Below are positions 1-10,160 of a stretch of 64,000 nt of DNA, piece by piece; position 1 is the first letter of the stretch, and every line of letters begins with the position of its first letter. The notes beneath the pieces are model-generated. The model was not told where the DNA came from. It worked only from the letters and a program-made list of their open reading frames with translations, and ran no database searches. The DNA is from Parathalassolituus penaei (GTDB lineage Bacteria > Pseudomonadota > Gammaproteobacteria > Pseudomonadales > Oceanobacteraceae), in NCBI RefSeq assembly GCF_026626885.1, contig NZ_JAPNOA010000029.1:62001-126000 (forward strand), in the 5' to 3' direction. The position numbers were made by a program, and so were the translations under genes.

Positions 1-645
1 AAACACGGTGGCCACAAACAGTGCCGCGATAATGGCATCCCGCCATGGCACCCGGCAGTTCGGCACCATCATGTACACAAAGGTGATGGCTGCCGTGGTC
101 ATTAATACCGGCACCAGCCGCGCCGCCACCGGAATATGAGTGCCAAGATCCAGCACCGATACCGAGGCCAGCAAGGAGCTGACCGCCTGCGCCGATGCAA
201 ACAGTAGCGGCCCCAGGCTCAACACCGCCCAATAACGGAAAAATCGCTGCAGACTGGAGCGTGCAACTTCTACCTGCCAGATCCGGTTGAACTGCTGTTC
301 GATGGTTTGCATCAACATCAGCGCCGTCATAAACAGCGCCAGTACACCGACCCAGGTCAGATCACGCGCTTGCTCACTGAACTGCACCAGATACTTGGAA
401 ATCACCCCGCTGCCTTCCGGCATCACATAGGTGAGCAAACTGGTGTGAGCACGCGAACCCCACTTCTGCAGCGCCGGAATAGCACTCAGGATGGCGTAGG
501 TCACGGTGATCACCGGTACCAGCGCAAACAGGGTGGTATAGGTCAGAGCGGCGGCATCCCGGCGCCTTTCCATACTTTCAAAGCGTCTGAGGGTCTGCCA
601 GAGAATTCTCAGGACAAAACGACCGCGACGGTAAGCGGTGAGCAT
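1..645 (-). CDS. yihY: YihY/ribonuclease BN-family inner-membrane protein, C-terminus cut by window edge
   Basis: Reading leftward from ATG at 645, the frame stays open for 215 codons to the window edge, so the C-terminus is missing. The start is preceded by an AAGGAAA ribosome site. The N-terminus has the basic segment and 'MERRRDAAALTYTTLFALVP' signature of the YihY/RNase BN family, followed by several hydrophobic helices and the 'EQQFNRIWQ' segment typical of it. The family is a polytopic inner-membrane protein; the early link to RNase BN was later dropped and the role is unknown. It is divergent from arsC, and yihY next to arsC-wrbA-DUF2069 is an arrangement I recall from Pseudomonas. The family call is firm and the function is not. 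Confidence 0.88.
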   Translation of the reverse strand, partial: MLTAYRRGRFVLRILWQTLRRFESMERRRDAAALTYTTLFALVPVITVTYAILSAIPALQKWGSRAHTSLLTYVMPEGSGVISKYLVQFSEQARDLTWVGVLALFMTALMLMQTIEQQFNRIWQVEVARSSLQRFFRYWAVLSLGPLLFASAQAVSSLLASVSVLDLGTHIPVAARLVPVLMTTAAITFVYMMVPNCRVPWRDAIIAALFVATVF

Positions 646-699
646 GGGGCAATTTCCTTGGTACAATCAGTAGCCAGTCCGGCTCCAAACGGGAAAAGC

Positions 700-2074
<1,375 letters not shown>

Positions 2075-2131
2075 GCTGACTTTCTGGCTCAAAACCTGAT
2101 CAAAATACGATCAAACGAGCCAGATTTATGA

Positions 2132-2236
2132 AGATTGGCTGCCAACGGTTCCACCCGCGGGAAGCAAGGCATAGTCTGGACTGGCGTGGCCCCCTTCAGA
2201 TCCAATGCTGCGCGATCCTTCAGAGAAGCCGTTGGC
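2132..2236 (+). ncRNA. Candidate structured RNA between the wrbA operon and its terminator
   Basis: The 160 bp between the DUF2069 stop and the terminator hold a pair of distant complementary arms, GCCAACGG near 2132 and CCGTTGGC at 2229-2236. The right arm runs directly into the terminator stem. The segment between them is GC-rich with further small inverted pairs such as CCCGCGGG. This could be a long 3' UTR fold or a small RNA ending at the terminator. I see no known RNA family and no convincing promoter, so the call is tentative. Confidence 0.2.
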
Positions 2237-2266
2237 CGGGTCAGGCCCCTGACCCGGCTCTTTTTT
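2235..2266 (+). terminator. Rho-independent terminator of the arsC-wrbA-DUF2069 operon
   Basis: A perfect 10-bp stem (GCCGGGTCAG / CTGACCCGGC) with a four-base loop is followed directly by TCTTTTTT. It lies 160 bp after the operon and ahead of the convergent peroxidase gene. Confidence 0.9.
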
Positions 2267-2330
2267 ACCAACACTAGCCACGGATGGCGGTGTTATCAAC
2301 CTGTTTCCCGTCAGCCCTGCCGGGCATTCA

Positions 2331-2873
2331 TCAGAAAACGACTTTCAGATCATCCTCATCCGGCACACCAAAACTGGTCCAGGTCTGCACCACCTTGCCG
2401 TCCTTGTCGAGCAGATACTTGTAGAAGTTCCAGCGTGGATAACCGGCACTGTCCCCTACCTGCTTGAACAGCGGATGGGCGTTTTCCCCCGTTACCGCCA
2501 CCGGTGCCAGCATGGTAAAGGTCACACCAAAGTTCTCGCGGCAAACCCGGGCAATTTCTTCCTCGTTTTCGGCTTCCTGATCAAAACTGTTGGAAGCAAC
2601 ACCAATCACCACCAGTCCCTTGTCCTTGTATTCCTCGTGGAGTTTCTCCAGCTCACCAAACTGACGGGTAAAACCACAGTGGCTGGCGGTATTCACCAAC
2701 AACACCGGATGGCCTTTGGTGATGTCACACAGGTTCAGGATTTTGGAGCTGTGCAGCTGTTTCATGTCCTGCTGAAACACCGCCGGGCATTCATCGGCCT
2801 GAACGCTCATCGCCGATAACGCCAGCAGTGGTAACAGACAGGAACGTAATCCGGTCAAGACGAGAGATTTCAT
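2331..2873 (-). CDS. Exported glutathione-peroxidase-like thiol peroxidase
   Basis: This 180-residue protein starts at ATG 2873 after a GGGAG ribosome site. It has an N-terminal signal peptide ending near VQA-DE (residue 26), so it should act in the periplasm. The thioredoxin-fold GPx core carries the peroxidatic cysteine in 'NTASHCGFT' (Cys66) and the Trp-Asn pair in 'RWNFYKYLL' (148-149). The glutamine of the usual 'NQF' active-site motif is Ser here (NSF, residues 95-97), and the usual resolving Cys just before it is also absent; a Cys at 111 might substitute. A reductive peroxidase role is likely, but the altered catalytic tetrad makes substrate and reductant uncertain. Confidence 0.85.
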   Translation of the reverse strand: MKSLVLTGLRSCLLPLLALSAMSVQADECPAVFQQDMKQLHSSKILNLCDITKGHPVLLVNTASHCGFTRQFGELEKLHEEYKDKGLVVIGVASNSFDQEAENEEEIARVCRENFGVTFTMLAPVAVTGENAHPLFKQVGDSAGYPRWNFYKYLLDKDGKVVQTWTSFGVPDEDDLKVVF

Positions 2874-3035
2874 GGCAGGCTCCCAAATAGTGATACAAAC
2901 CTTGTACAGTATTCATGCAAAGCCGGTGTCAGGCAACTGCTTTTGCACCAGAACAAAAATTAGTCAGGTATTTGAGAATAGCCGACCCGGCTCTTGGAAC
3001 CGGGCATCACAACAACAAGGCAATCAGGAAAAGGC

Positions 3036-4088
3036 TCAGGCCGACAGGCTGAGGGTTGGCAACACAAAGCGACTACGACTGTCACTCGGGGTCAGACCAC
3101 ACCAGCGTTTGAAAGCACGCCGGAAATTGGTGGTGTCGTTAAAACACAGATGCTGGGCCACCTGTTCGTTGTTCCAGCCCTTGACGTGTAACAGGTACAA
3201 ACCAACGTGCAACCGCGCCTGATCCTGCAACTGCTGGAAGTGGCAGCCCTGCCGCGCCAGACGGCGCTTGAGAGTCGCTGGGCTCATGGCAAACGCCTCG
3301 GCAACCAAAGCCAGATTCAGCGGGCGCTGGATATGCTGCACAAGATAACGGTATACAGACTCTGGAAAACCACGCCAGCGTTGCTGCCCCATCTGCTGCA
3401 GCGCTTCCATCTCGGCCGTACGACGTGCCAGCGCCACATGACGAGGCCAGCTCTGCTGCAAGACCGCTCGTGACGTCAGCATCAGATTGATACCGGCGTC
3501 GTAATGACAACGCTCACCCAGATACACCTGACTGCTGGCCGCATCCTGCGGTGCCGCACCGGCAAACAGGAATTGCCAGCCAGGCTGCAAACCCGACAAC
3601 CAGCGCACCATGGCACTCAACCCGGCCATATGCGCTCGCACCAGAAACTCCAGCTCCTCACCGGCACCATGGCTGTCGAGCCACTGCAGATACACAAATT
3701 GCTCATCCACAATCAGTCGTGGTGCCAGCAAGGGGGACAAGGCACGCGAATAATCACACAGCAGCTGCAGGGCATCCTGCAGATTGGCAGCGTTGGCGAG
3801 CAAGCTGCTGCACACACCATAATGACCCGGCCACAGCTGAGCTCCCCAACGGAATGCCAGTTCACCATCAGAATCCAGACGTCGGGCATTGGCCACCAGC
3901 TTTAACAACTGGTTAGGGGAAATCAGCACCTGACCGCTGTGGAAATCCTCTTCAAACAGGCCAGTGCCCTTTAACACCTTATGGCTGTTGTGCCCCTGCG
4001 CCAGCAGCAGGTCCAGAAGCACCGCGGCATGGTGATGAGCTGGCAACAAGGAATCGTCGGCATCGTACCAACGGCTTGCCAGCTTCAT
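3036..4088 (-). CDS. AraC-family transcriptional regulator with Arabinose_bd-type N-terminal domain
   Basis: The 350-residue protein has the ~200-residue N-terminal domain typical of OruR/ArgR-like AraC regulators ('GVCSSLLANAANLQDALQLL', 'HYDAGINLMLT'). The C-terminal double helix-turn-helix contains 'LNLALVAEAFAMSPATLKRRL' and 'NNEQVAQHLCFNDTTNFRRAFKRW'. It is likely a cytoplasmic regulator of a catabolic or uptake gene elsewhere. I chose the ATG at 4088 because it overlaps the upstream gene's stop as ATGA; an in-frame ATG at 4118 would give ten more residues. The 4-bp overlap couples it to the GGDEF-like membrane protein. The ligand cannot be told from sequence. Confidence 0.88.
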   Translation of the reverse strand: MKLASRWYDADDSLLPAHHHAAVLLDLLLAQGHNSHKVLKGTGLFEEDFHSGQVLISPNQLLKLVANARRLDSDGELAFRWGAQLWPGHYGVCSSLLANAANLQDALQLLCDYSRALSPLLAPRLIVDEQFVYLQWLDSHGAGEELEFLVRAHMAGLSAMVRWLSGLQPGWQFLFAGAAPQDAASSQVYLGERCHYDAGINLMLTSRAVLQQSWPRHVALARRTAEMEALQQMGQQRWRGFPESVYRYLVQHIQRPLNLALVAEAFAMSPATLKRRLARQGCHFQQLQDQARLHVGLYLLHVKGWNNEQVAQHLCFNDTTNFRRAFKRWCGLTPSDSRSRFVLPTLSLSA

Positions 4089-5002
4089 GCGCCAATGGCC
4101 CGCAGTCCGCGCTGACATTTGTGCTGCTCCAGCACCCGATTGGCACGGCTGATCAGCTCTTCCGCACTTTCACCCAACCAGCACGCAATACCAGTGCCGG
4201 TGCTCAGGTAGTGGGTTTCACCACTCTGCTTGTTCTTGTAGGCAAACGACTGCACCGCCAGCTCCAGCTCCGACGCCAGACGCTGGCCGGTTTCCATATC
4301 CGTATCCGGCAACAGAATCGCAAAACGGTCAGCGGCGTAACGGCAAATCAGATCCTGGGCGCGCAGGTTCAGCAGCAGCAGCTCCGACACTTCATGCAGC
4401 AGGTAATCCCCTTCGCGGACACCATTAACGCGGTTAAATCCAGAGAAATTGTCGAGATCCAGCATCACCAGCTGGGTTGTGCCAACCTGGCTGCTGTTGA
4501 GGCAAGTCTGCAATTGCTGGCGCAGATAATTGGCACGACCCAGATGGGTCAGGTGATCGGTAAAACGGTGTTCGCGGAACAGGCGCTCGCGTTTGAGCAG
4601 CTGCTGATTGATGGAGATCTGCTCGCGATGCCAATGCACCAGACCGTAAGTCAGCAACGCAATACCGATTGGCATAGCCCCCGACTCCAGCCACTTGCCC
4701 CACATCTGGCCAGCCGGAATTTTAATAAACTCATCCAAGCTGTCCTGCCACATGGCCAGAAACATAAAGCCCATACCCAGCGTCAGCCAGTTGGTCACTC
4801 GTCCGGCCGGACGACTGCCCAGCACCAGCAGCATCCATACCGCCACGGCCATGGCGGAGCCGCCTTCACCGACCACATCGAGCCAGTCAATCTGGCTGAA
4901 CGGTTTGGAGTTGCCCAGCATCAGGTTGGCCACCAGAGCCGCCAGCGCCAGGCCGGAAATCAGGAACAGCTTGCGCAGATGCAGGTGCAGATGGGTGAAC
5001 AT
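4085..5002 (-). CDS. Membrane protein with degenerate GGDEF domain
   Basis: The 305-residue protein starts at ATG 5002 after a GGAG site; a start at 5044 is possible but less well placed. The first half has about four to five membrane helices. The second half is a GGDEF-type domain: 'DHLTHLGRANYLRQQL' and 'QLVMLDLDNFSGFNRVNGVREGDYLL' are clear. The catalytic signature, however, reads RYAADRF in place of RYGGDEF, so cyclic-di-GMP synthesis is unlikely. It may bind GTP or c-di-GMP, or act as a structural sensor. It is translationally coupled to the AraC regulator, which suggests the two are expressed together as a sensing pair; this is inference. Confidence 0.85.
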   Translation of the reverse strand: MFTHLHLHLRKLFLISGLALAALVANLMLGNSKPFSQIDWLDVVGEGGSAMAVAVWMLLVLGSRPAGRVTNWLTLGMGFMFLAMWQDSLDEFIKIPAGQMWGKWLESGAMPIGIALLTYGLVHWHREQISINQQLLKRERLFREHRFTDHLTHLGRANYLRQQLQTCLNSSQVGTTQLVMLDLDNFSGFNRVNGVREGDYLLHEVSELLLLNLRAQDLICRYAADRFAILLPDTDMETGQRLASELELAVQSFAYKNKQSGETHYLSTGTGIACWLGESAEELISRANRVLEQHKCQRGLRAIGA

Positions 5003-5384
5003 AGGTATCTCCAGAATCGAATGCCAGCTGGATACCATTGCCAAATGACAGTTCGGTTACAGGCCGGGAGGTCAAATCGGCTCACACCAGATCAGCAACT
5101 TCCTGAAATATTTACAATCCCAACGTCATCCACACCGCCGCCTGCCGGGCCACCAGCGTTAACAGACTGCCAATCAACCACTGTTGATCCCGGTTATCAG
5201 GGGGCTGATCCGTATTAACCGGGTCAGAGTGGATCATCGGCGGCATCCAGGCGCATTTAAAAGATCTTATTTGAATCATTAAAGCCCATTCGAGATTTAT
5301 CTGTAACAGAAGTGAAATACCGTCTTTCTACCGTCGCGGCCCATCACAGCCCGGATCACCGGCCACGACATAGGGAGAAACACC
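5003..5384. other. Divergent intergenic region upstream of the TonB receptor
   Basis: No gene is apparent in about 380 bp between the divergent GGDEF-like and receptor genes. The right part is AT-rich (5255-5310), where a promoter is expected. A short stretch near 5300 (CTGTAAC) resembles half of a Pho box, which would suit a phytase operon, but one weak half-site is not convincing. Confidence 0.4.
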
Positions 5385-8147
5385 GTGAAATTCCGAAGCA
5401 AGCCATTGGCAGCCCGTATTACTTTGATCAGCACCCTGCTCGCCTGCAGCCTGGCACAAGCCGACACCAGCCTCGAAGGCCGGGTGGTGGATGCCCAGGG
5501 CCAGAACATCTACAGCGGCGCCGTGGTGCGCCTGCTGGAATCTGGTCGTGAAGTAATTACCGAAGCCGGTGGACGTTTCCGGATTCCGGCGCTGGCCGCC
5601 GGTGAATATACCCTCACCGTTACCGTCGGCGGCGAAACCGTCGAAACCCGCACTATCACACTCGAAGAACAGCCGTCCAACAGTATCAGCATTGTGCTGA
5701 ACGAAGGTCAGGAAGCGGTTGAAGAAGTTCTGGTCGTAGGTCAGGCCGCCGGTTTGCAACGGGCACTGGACCGTCAGCGTAACGCCGATGCCATCGTCAG
5801 CGCCGTCAACGCCGACGCCATTGGTGAACTGCCCGACAACAACGCCGCCGAAGCTCTGCAACGGGTGCCGGGTATTTCCATCGAACGCGATCAGGGCGAA
5901 GGCCGTTTTGTGCGCATCCGTGGCATGGGCGCCGACCTCAACTCGGTAGCCGTTAACGGCACCGAAATTCCGGCACCGGAAGCGGGTGTTCGTGCGGTTG
6001 CCCTCGACGTCATTCCATCCAACCTGATTCGCTCCATGGTGGTTACCAAGTCCCTGACTCCGGACATGGACGCCAGCGCCATTGGTGGCGCCGTGGAAAT
6101 CGAAGGTATTTCAGCCCTCGACCACGAAGGTTCGTTCTATAACCTGGATGTGGCCGAAAGCCACGACAGCCAGAGCGGCAACAACAACCCGAAACTGTCG
6201 CTGGTCGCCGGTAACAGCATCGACTTCGATGATGAACAACGTCTGGGGGTTGCAGCTGCCTTCAGTTACGAAGACCGCAAGTTTGGCTCTGACAACGTTG
6301 AAACCGGTGGTGCCTGGAGTGATGGCGAACTGGAAACGCTGGAACAACGCGCCTACGACATCGAACGTCAGCGCACCGGTGCCGCCCTCAACATCGACTA
6401 CCAGCACGACGTCGATAACAGCTGGTATCTGCGCACCCTGTACAGCGAATTCCGCGACGACGAACAGCGTCAGGCACTGGTCGCCACCTTCCAGGATTGG
6501 GACGATGAAGCCGGTGAATACGACGACAACAGCCGCGCAGCTGGTGAAACCGGCCATGCCGAAATCAGCCGCGAGCTGAAAGACCGCACCGAAACCCAGA
6601 AAATCATCGCCACCACCTTTGGTGGTGAACACTTCCGCGACGACTGGACCATTGAATACAAACTCGGCCTGTCGCACTCCCGCGAAGACGAACCGAACAC
6701 CATTTCCGCTGCCGCGTATGTGGGTGAATTTGATGACGTCGGTTTTACCAACAGCCGTCGTCCGAACCTGACCGCAGGCAGTGATGTGTACAGCGCCGGT
6801 AACTACGAGCTGGACAAGATCAAACGCACCAAAGGCGAAGCCGATGACAGCATGAAAATGGCCAGTCTCGACGTCACCCGCGACATGATTGTTAACGATT
6901 ACAACGCCCAGACCCGCTTTGGTGCCAAGGTCAAACGCCGAACCAAAACCAACGATCGTACCAACTGGAAATACGGCGACTTCGGTGACGCATCCAGCAG
7001 CCTCGGCGACTACAGCACCGGCAACGTTGACTACTCACTTGACCAGTTCGGCCCGGGAATTTCCGCCTCCGCCGTACGCCAGCTGATGAACAGCCTCGAC
7101 GCCACCGATGCCTATGATGAAGAAGCCTCCTGGATCGAAGACTACGACATCGACGAAAACATCAACGCCGGTTACCTGATGGGTCAGATCGACATTGATG
7201 ACCTGCGTCTGACCACCGGTGTTCGTCATGAACGTACTCATATCAGCGCCAGTGGTTATGCGCTGGATGGCAATGGTGACATCGTGCAGATCAGCAAGGA
7301 CAAGGAATATCACCACACCCTGCCTGCACTGTTGGCACGCTATCAGCTGGATGACGATACCCAGTTGCGCGCGGCCTGGACCAATGGTCTGGCGCGCCCG
7401 ACCTTCGAGCAGATTCGCCCGAACTACGTGATCGATGACAGCGAACTGGAAACCGGCAACCCGGATCTGGTCGCCATGCGCTCCTCCAACCTCGACCTTG
7501 GTGTGGAACACTTCACCGGCAGCGCAGGTGTGGTCTCTGCCTTTGTGTTCCACAAGAACATTCACGACTTCATCTACGAAACCGATCTGGGTGAAAGCGG
7601 TGCTTACAGCAACCTCGGTGAGTTCGACTCGGTATCCACCTATATGAACGGTGATACCGCGCGTGTACTGGGTATCGAACTGGCCGCCTCCCGCAAACTG
7701 ACCATGCTGCCAGCACCGTTTGATGGCCTGCTGCTGTCCGGCAACCTCACCAGCGTACGTTCACACGCAACCATCAGTGGTTACGACGGTTCGGATCGTC
7801 TGGAACGTGACATTGCCCTGCCGAACCAGTCCGACCTGACTGGCAACCTGGTCATCGGTTACGAACGCGACGACATCAGCCTGCGTCTGGCCACCAACTA
7901 CAAGTCCGACTATCTGGTCGAAGTGGGTAACCTCGATGACAACAGCGAGGACATCCATCAGGCCAGCGAAACCCGCGTCGATTTCAACGCCTCGTGGGAT
8001 GTTACCGAACAGCTGAAGCTGCGCTTTGATGTCGCCAACATCACCAACGAGCCGTACTACCGCTGGCAAGGCAGTGAGTCCTACAACGCCCAGTACGAAG
8101 CCTACGGTCCGACCTACACCCTCGGTCTGAACTTCCACAACTTCTGA
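5385..8147 (+). CDS. TonB-dependent outer-membrane receptor, likely for phytate or a phosphorylated ligand
   Basis: The 920-residue protein starts with GTG at 5385, preceded by a GGGAG site. A signal peptide ends near LAQA-DT (residue 26). Next comes a carboxypeptidase-regulatory-like fold (about 28-105), then a TonB-box-like 'EEVLVVGQ' and a plug domain with 'DNNAAEALQRVPGISIERDQGEGRFVRIRG'. The rest is a beta-barrel ending in the aromatic residue (LGLNFHNF) typical of outer-membrane barrels. It is followed by a phytase lipoprotein, and receptor-phytase pairs are known in marine gammaproteobacteria, so import of phytate or its products is the best guess. Substrate assignment rests on context only. 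Confidence 0.9.
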   Translation: MKFRSKPLAARITLISTLLACSLAQADTSLEGRVVDAQGQNIYSGAVVRLLESGREVITEAGGRFRIPALAAGEYTLTVTVGGETVETRTITLEEQPSNSISIVLNEGQEAVEEVLVVGQAAGLQRALDRQRNADAIVSAVNADAIGELPDNNAAEALQRVPGISIERDQGEGRFVRIRGMGADLNSVAVNGTEIPAPEAGVRAVALDVIPSNLIRSMVVTKSLTPDMDASAIGGAVEIEGISALDHEGSFYNLDVAESHDSQSGNNNPKLSLVAGNSIDFDDEQRLGVAAAFSYEDRKFGSDNVETGGAWSDGELETLEQRAYDIERQRTGAALNIDYQHDVDNSWYLRTLYSEFRDDEQRQALVATFQDWDDEAGEYDDNSRAAGETGHAEISRELKDRTETQKIIATTFGGEHFRDDWTIEYKLGLSHSREDEPNTISAAAYVGEFDDVGFTNSRRPNLTAGSDVYSAGNYELDKIKRTKGEADDSMKMASLDVTRDMIVNDYNAQTRFGAKVKRRTKTNDRTNWKYGDFGDASSSLGDYSTGNVDYSLDQFGPGISASAVRQLMNSLDATDAYDEEASWIEDYDIDENINAGYLMGQIDIDDLRLTTGVRHERTHISASGYALDGNGDIVQISKDKEYHHTLPALLARYQLDDDTQLRAAWTNGLARPTFEQIRPNYVIDDSELETGNPDLVAMRSSNLDLGVEHFTGSAGVVSAFVFHKNIHDFIYETDLGESGAYSNLGEFDSVSTYMNGDTARVLGIELAASRKLTMLPAPFDGLLLSGNLTSVRSHATISGYDGSDRLERDIALPNQSDLTGNLVIGYERDDISLRLATNYKSDYLVEVGNLDDNSEDIHQASETRVDFNASWDVTEQLKLRFDVANITNEPYYRWQGSESYNAQYEAYGPTYTLGLNFHNF

Positions 8148-8185
8148 TCCCACCCACACAGATGCCATCCAGACAGATGGCGTTG

Positions 8186-8205
8186 GCCCCGGTGCAAGCC
8201 GGGGC
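8186..8205 (+). promoter_or_regulatory. Hairpin between receptor and phytase genes
   Basis: A perfect 7-bp GC stem (GCCCCGG / CCGGGGC) with a six-base loop lies 20 bases before the phytase start. There is no T-run, so it is not a standard terminator. It could lower downstream expression or protect the 3' end of the receptor mRNA. Confidence 0.45.
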
Positions 8206-8224
8206 TACCGTTCAGGAAATGCTT

Positions 8225-10135
8225 ATGAAACCCGAATATCTTGTTGGTCTGCTGGGAACCACCGTACTGACCGCCTGCAGCCAGACCGCAGTCGTCAACA
8301 CCACTGACTCAAGTACAACACCGGCAGCCACCAGCCCGGCACTAATAGTTGAAACGGTTGCAGCCAGCGGTGAACAGCTGCTGGCGCTGGATGCCAATCA
8401 CTGGCTCAGCACCGGTCGTAAAACCGGTATGCAGCTCACGTCTGATCAACAACCGCTGGTATTACCCAGCGCTGGCAGCAAGTTTCTGGATTATCGCCAG
8501 AACGGCACCCAGACCCGCACCATTACCCTCAATGCCCACAAACAACTGCAGCTGACCACCTTCAATGCTGACGGCCAGGCCATGATGGCCAGCAGCCAGC
8601 CACTGAACTGGGCGGTTGAAGGTCTGTGCCTGTACCAGCCGGATGCCAACCAGAATCTGCAGCTGTTTGTACTGGATGACCGCGCCATGGCACACCAGCT
8701 GGTACTGAAGCCACAGGCCGACCAGCTGCAATGGCAGGAGCTGCGCCAGTTCCCTCTGCCACCGCAGGCGGAACACTGCCGTGTCGATGACCTGACCGCA
8801 CGTTTTTTTGTGTCCGAAGAAAACATGGGGGTGTGGTCATATAATGCCCGTTCGGAAAGCGAGATCGTGCGCAACGCCGTGGATATGGTCGCACCGTGGG
8901 GCAACCTCCAGAAAAGCGCCGGACCAGTGGCCATTGTGAATGGTGAACTGCTGGTTGCTGAACCCGGTTACCTGCATCGTTACCGGATTACCGAACAGGG
9001 AGCCGACTCCGGCCAGCGTTATCCGCTACCTGCCAACAGCGCTCCTGACAGCCTGCAAGCCAACCAGATCAATCAGCAACTGGTGGTCAGCTGGGTCGAT
9101 GATGAAGACGGCAAACTCTACAGCACCCACCTCAACGCACCGGCCAGCAGTGCCCGCCACCACAATGCCATTGCTGAAATCGTCGCAGCCGCTGAAACCG
9201 CGCCAATGAACACCGAAGGTGATGCCGCCGATGACCCGGCCATCTGGATCAACCGGGCACAGCCAGGCAACAGCCGTATTCTGGGCACCAACAAACAGCA
9301 AGGTCTGATGGTGTATGACCTGCAGGGCAATAACCTGCAGCAACTGGCCGCTGGTCGCGTCAACAACGTGGATGTCCGTCAGGGCTTCCGACTGCGTGGC
9401 AAAGCCACCGATATTGCCAGCGCCAGCCAGCGTGACGAACGCGCCATCAGCCTGTTCGCCATTGACCCACACACGGGCGAAGTCAGCGCCGCCGGTTCCA
9501 TTACCACCGGCCTTACCGATGTGTATGGCCTGTGTATGTACCAGCAGAAGCAGGATGTGTTTGTGTTCATCAACGATCAGGACGGTCGTTTTGAACAGTG
9601 GCAAATCATCGACACCCCACAAGGCTGGCAAGGTCGTCTGCGTCGCCAGTTTGCGGTAGCAAGCCAACCGGAAGGTTGTGCCGCCGATGACCAGCAACAG
9701 CGTCTGTTTATTGGTGAAGAAGATGTGGCGGTCTGGACCCTGTCAGCCAACCCGGACGCCAGTACCCAGATGCAACGGGTCGCCAGTGTTGGTGACTGGT
9801 TACAGGACGACATTGAAGGGATGGATGTTTACCACGGCACAAACTCCACCTGGCTGGTGGTATCAAGTCAGGGCAACGACAGTTATGTGGTGCTGGACGC
9901 CAACCCGCCGTTCAAACAGGTCGCACGTTTCCGTATTGGCCTGAACGCTGAACGCGGCATTGATGGCGCATCGGAAACCGATGGCCTGACCGTCACCAGC
10001 GTTAATCTTGGCGCGGGCTATCCACAAGGTCTGCTGGTGGTACAGGACGGCCGTAACCTGCTGCCGGACCAGGCTCAGAACTTCAAGCTGGTCGACTGGC
10101 GAGAAGTGGCACGTTTGTTACCGGAGAAACCATAA
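8225..10135 (+). CDS. Beta-propeller phytase lipoprotein (3-phytase) with tandem propeller domains
   Basis: The 636-residue protein starts at ATG 8225 after AGGAAA. The signal peptide ends in a lipobox (LTAC, Cys18), so it is membrane-anchored. The C-terminal half carries the beta-propeller phytase hallmarks: 'DAADDPAIWI', 'GTNKQQGLMVYDLQGN', 'AAGRVNNVDVR', 'QPEGCAADDQQQRLFIGEEDVAVW' and 'IEGMDVYH'. These acidic clusters bind the calcium ions needed to hydrolyse phytate to lower inositol phosphates. The N-terminal half looks like a second, degenerate propeller; such tandem forms are known. Together with the receptor it suggests phosphate scavenging from phytate at the cell surface. An in-frame ATG at 8219 is less well spaced. 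Confidence 0.9.
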   Translation: MKPEYLVGLLGTTVLTACSQTAVVNTTDSSTTPAATSPALIVETVAASGEQLLALDANHWLSTGRKTGMQLTSDQQPLVLPSAGSKFLDYRQNGTQTRTITLNAHKQLQLTTFNADGQAMMASSQPLNWAVEGLCLYQPDANQNLQLFVLDDRAMAHQLVLKPQADQLQWQELRQFPLPPQAEHCRVDDLTARFFVSEENMGVWSYNARSESEIVRNAVDMVAPWGNLQKSAGPVAIVNGELLVAEPGYLHRYRITEQGADSGQRYPLPANSAPDSLQANQINQQLVVSWVDDEDGKLYSTHLNAPASSARHHNAIAEIVAAAETAPMNTEGDAADDPAIWINRAQPGNSRILGTNKQQGLMVYDLQGNNLQQLAAGRVNNVDVRQGFRLRGKATDIASASQRDERAISLFAIDPHTGEVSAAGSITTGLTDVYGLCMYQQKQDVFVFINDQDGRFEQWQIIDTPQGWQGRLRRQFAVASQPEGCAADDQQQRLFIGEEDVAVWTLSANPDASTQMQRVASVGDWLQDDIEGMDVYHGTNSTWLVVSSQGNDSYVVLDANPPFKQVARFRIGLNAERGIDGASETDGLTVTSVNLGAGYPQGLLVVQDGRNLLPDQAQNFKLVDWREVARLLPEKP

Positions 10136-10160
10136 GAAAATCACTACCGGCCTCTGGCAC

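Noticed and set aside
2970-3010. Terminator downstream of the AraC gene
   Set aside because: CCCGG and CCGGG arms exist, but the stem is short and no T-run follows on the minus strand.
4076-5218. 380-codon plus-strand frame antisense to the GGDEF-like gene
   Set aside because: The opposite strand has a clear domain structure and start signal; this frame is Gln/His-rich shadow sequence.
5290-5315. Pho box upstream of the receptor-phytase genes
   Set aside because: Only one weak half-site (CTGTAAC) can be seen; not enough to list as a feature.
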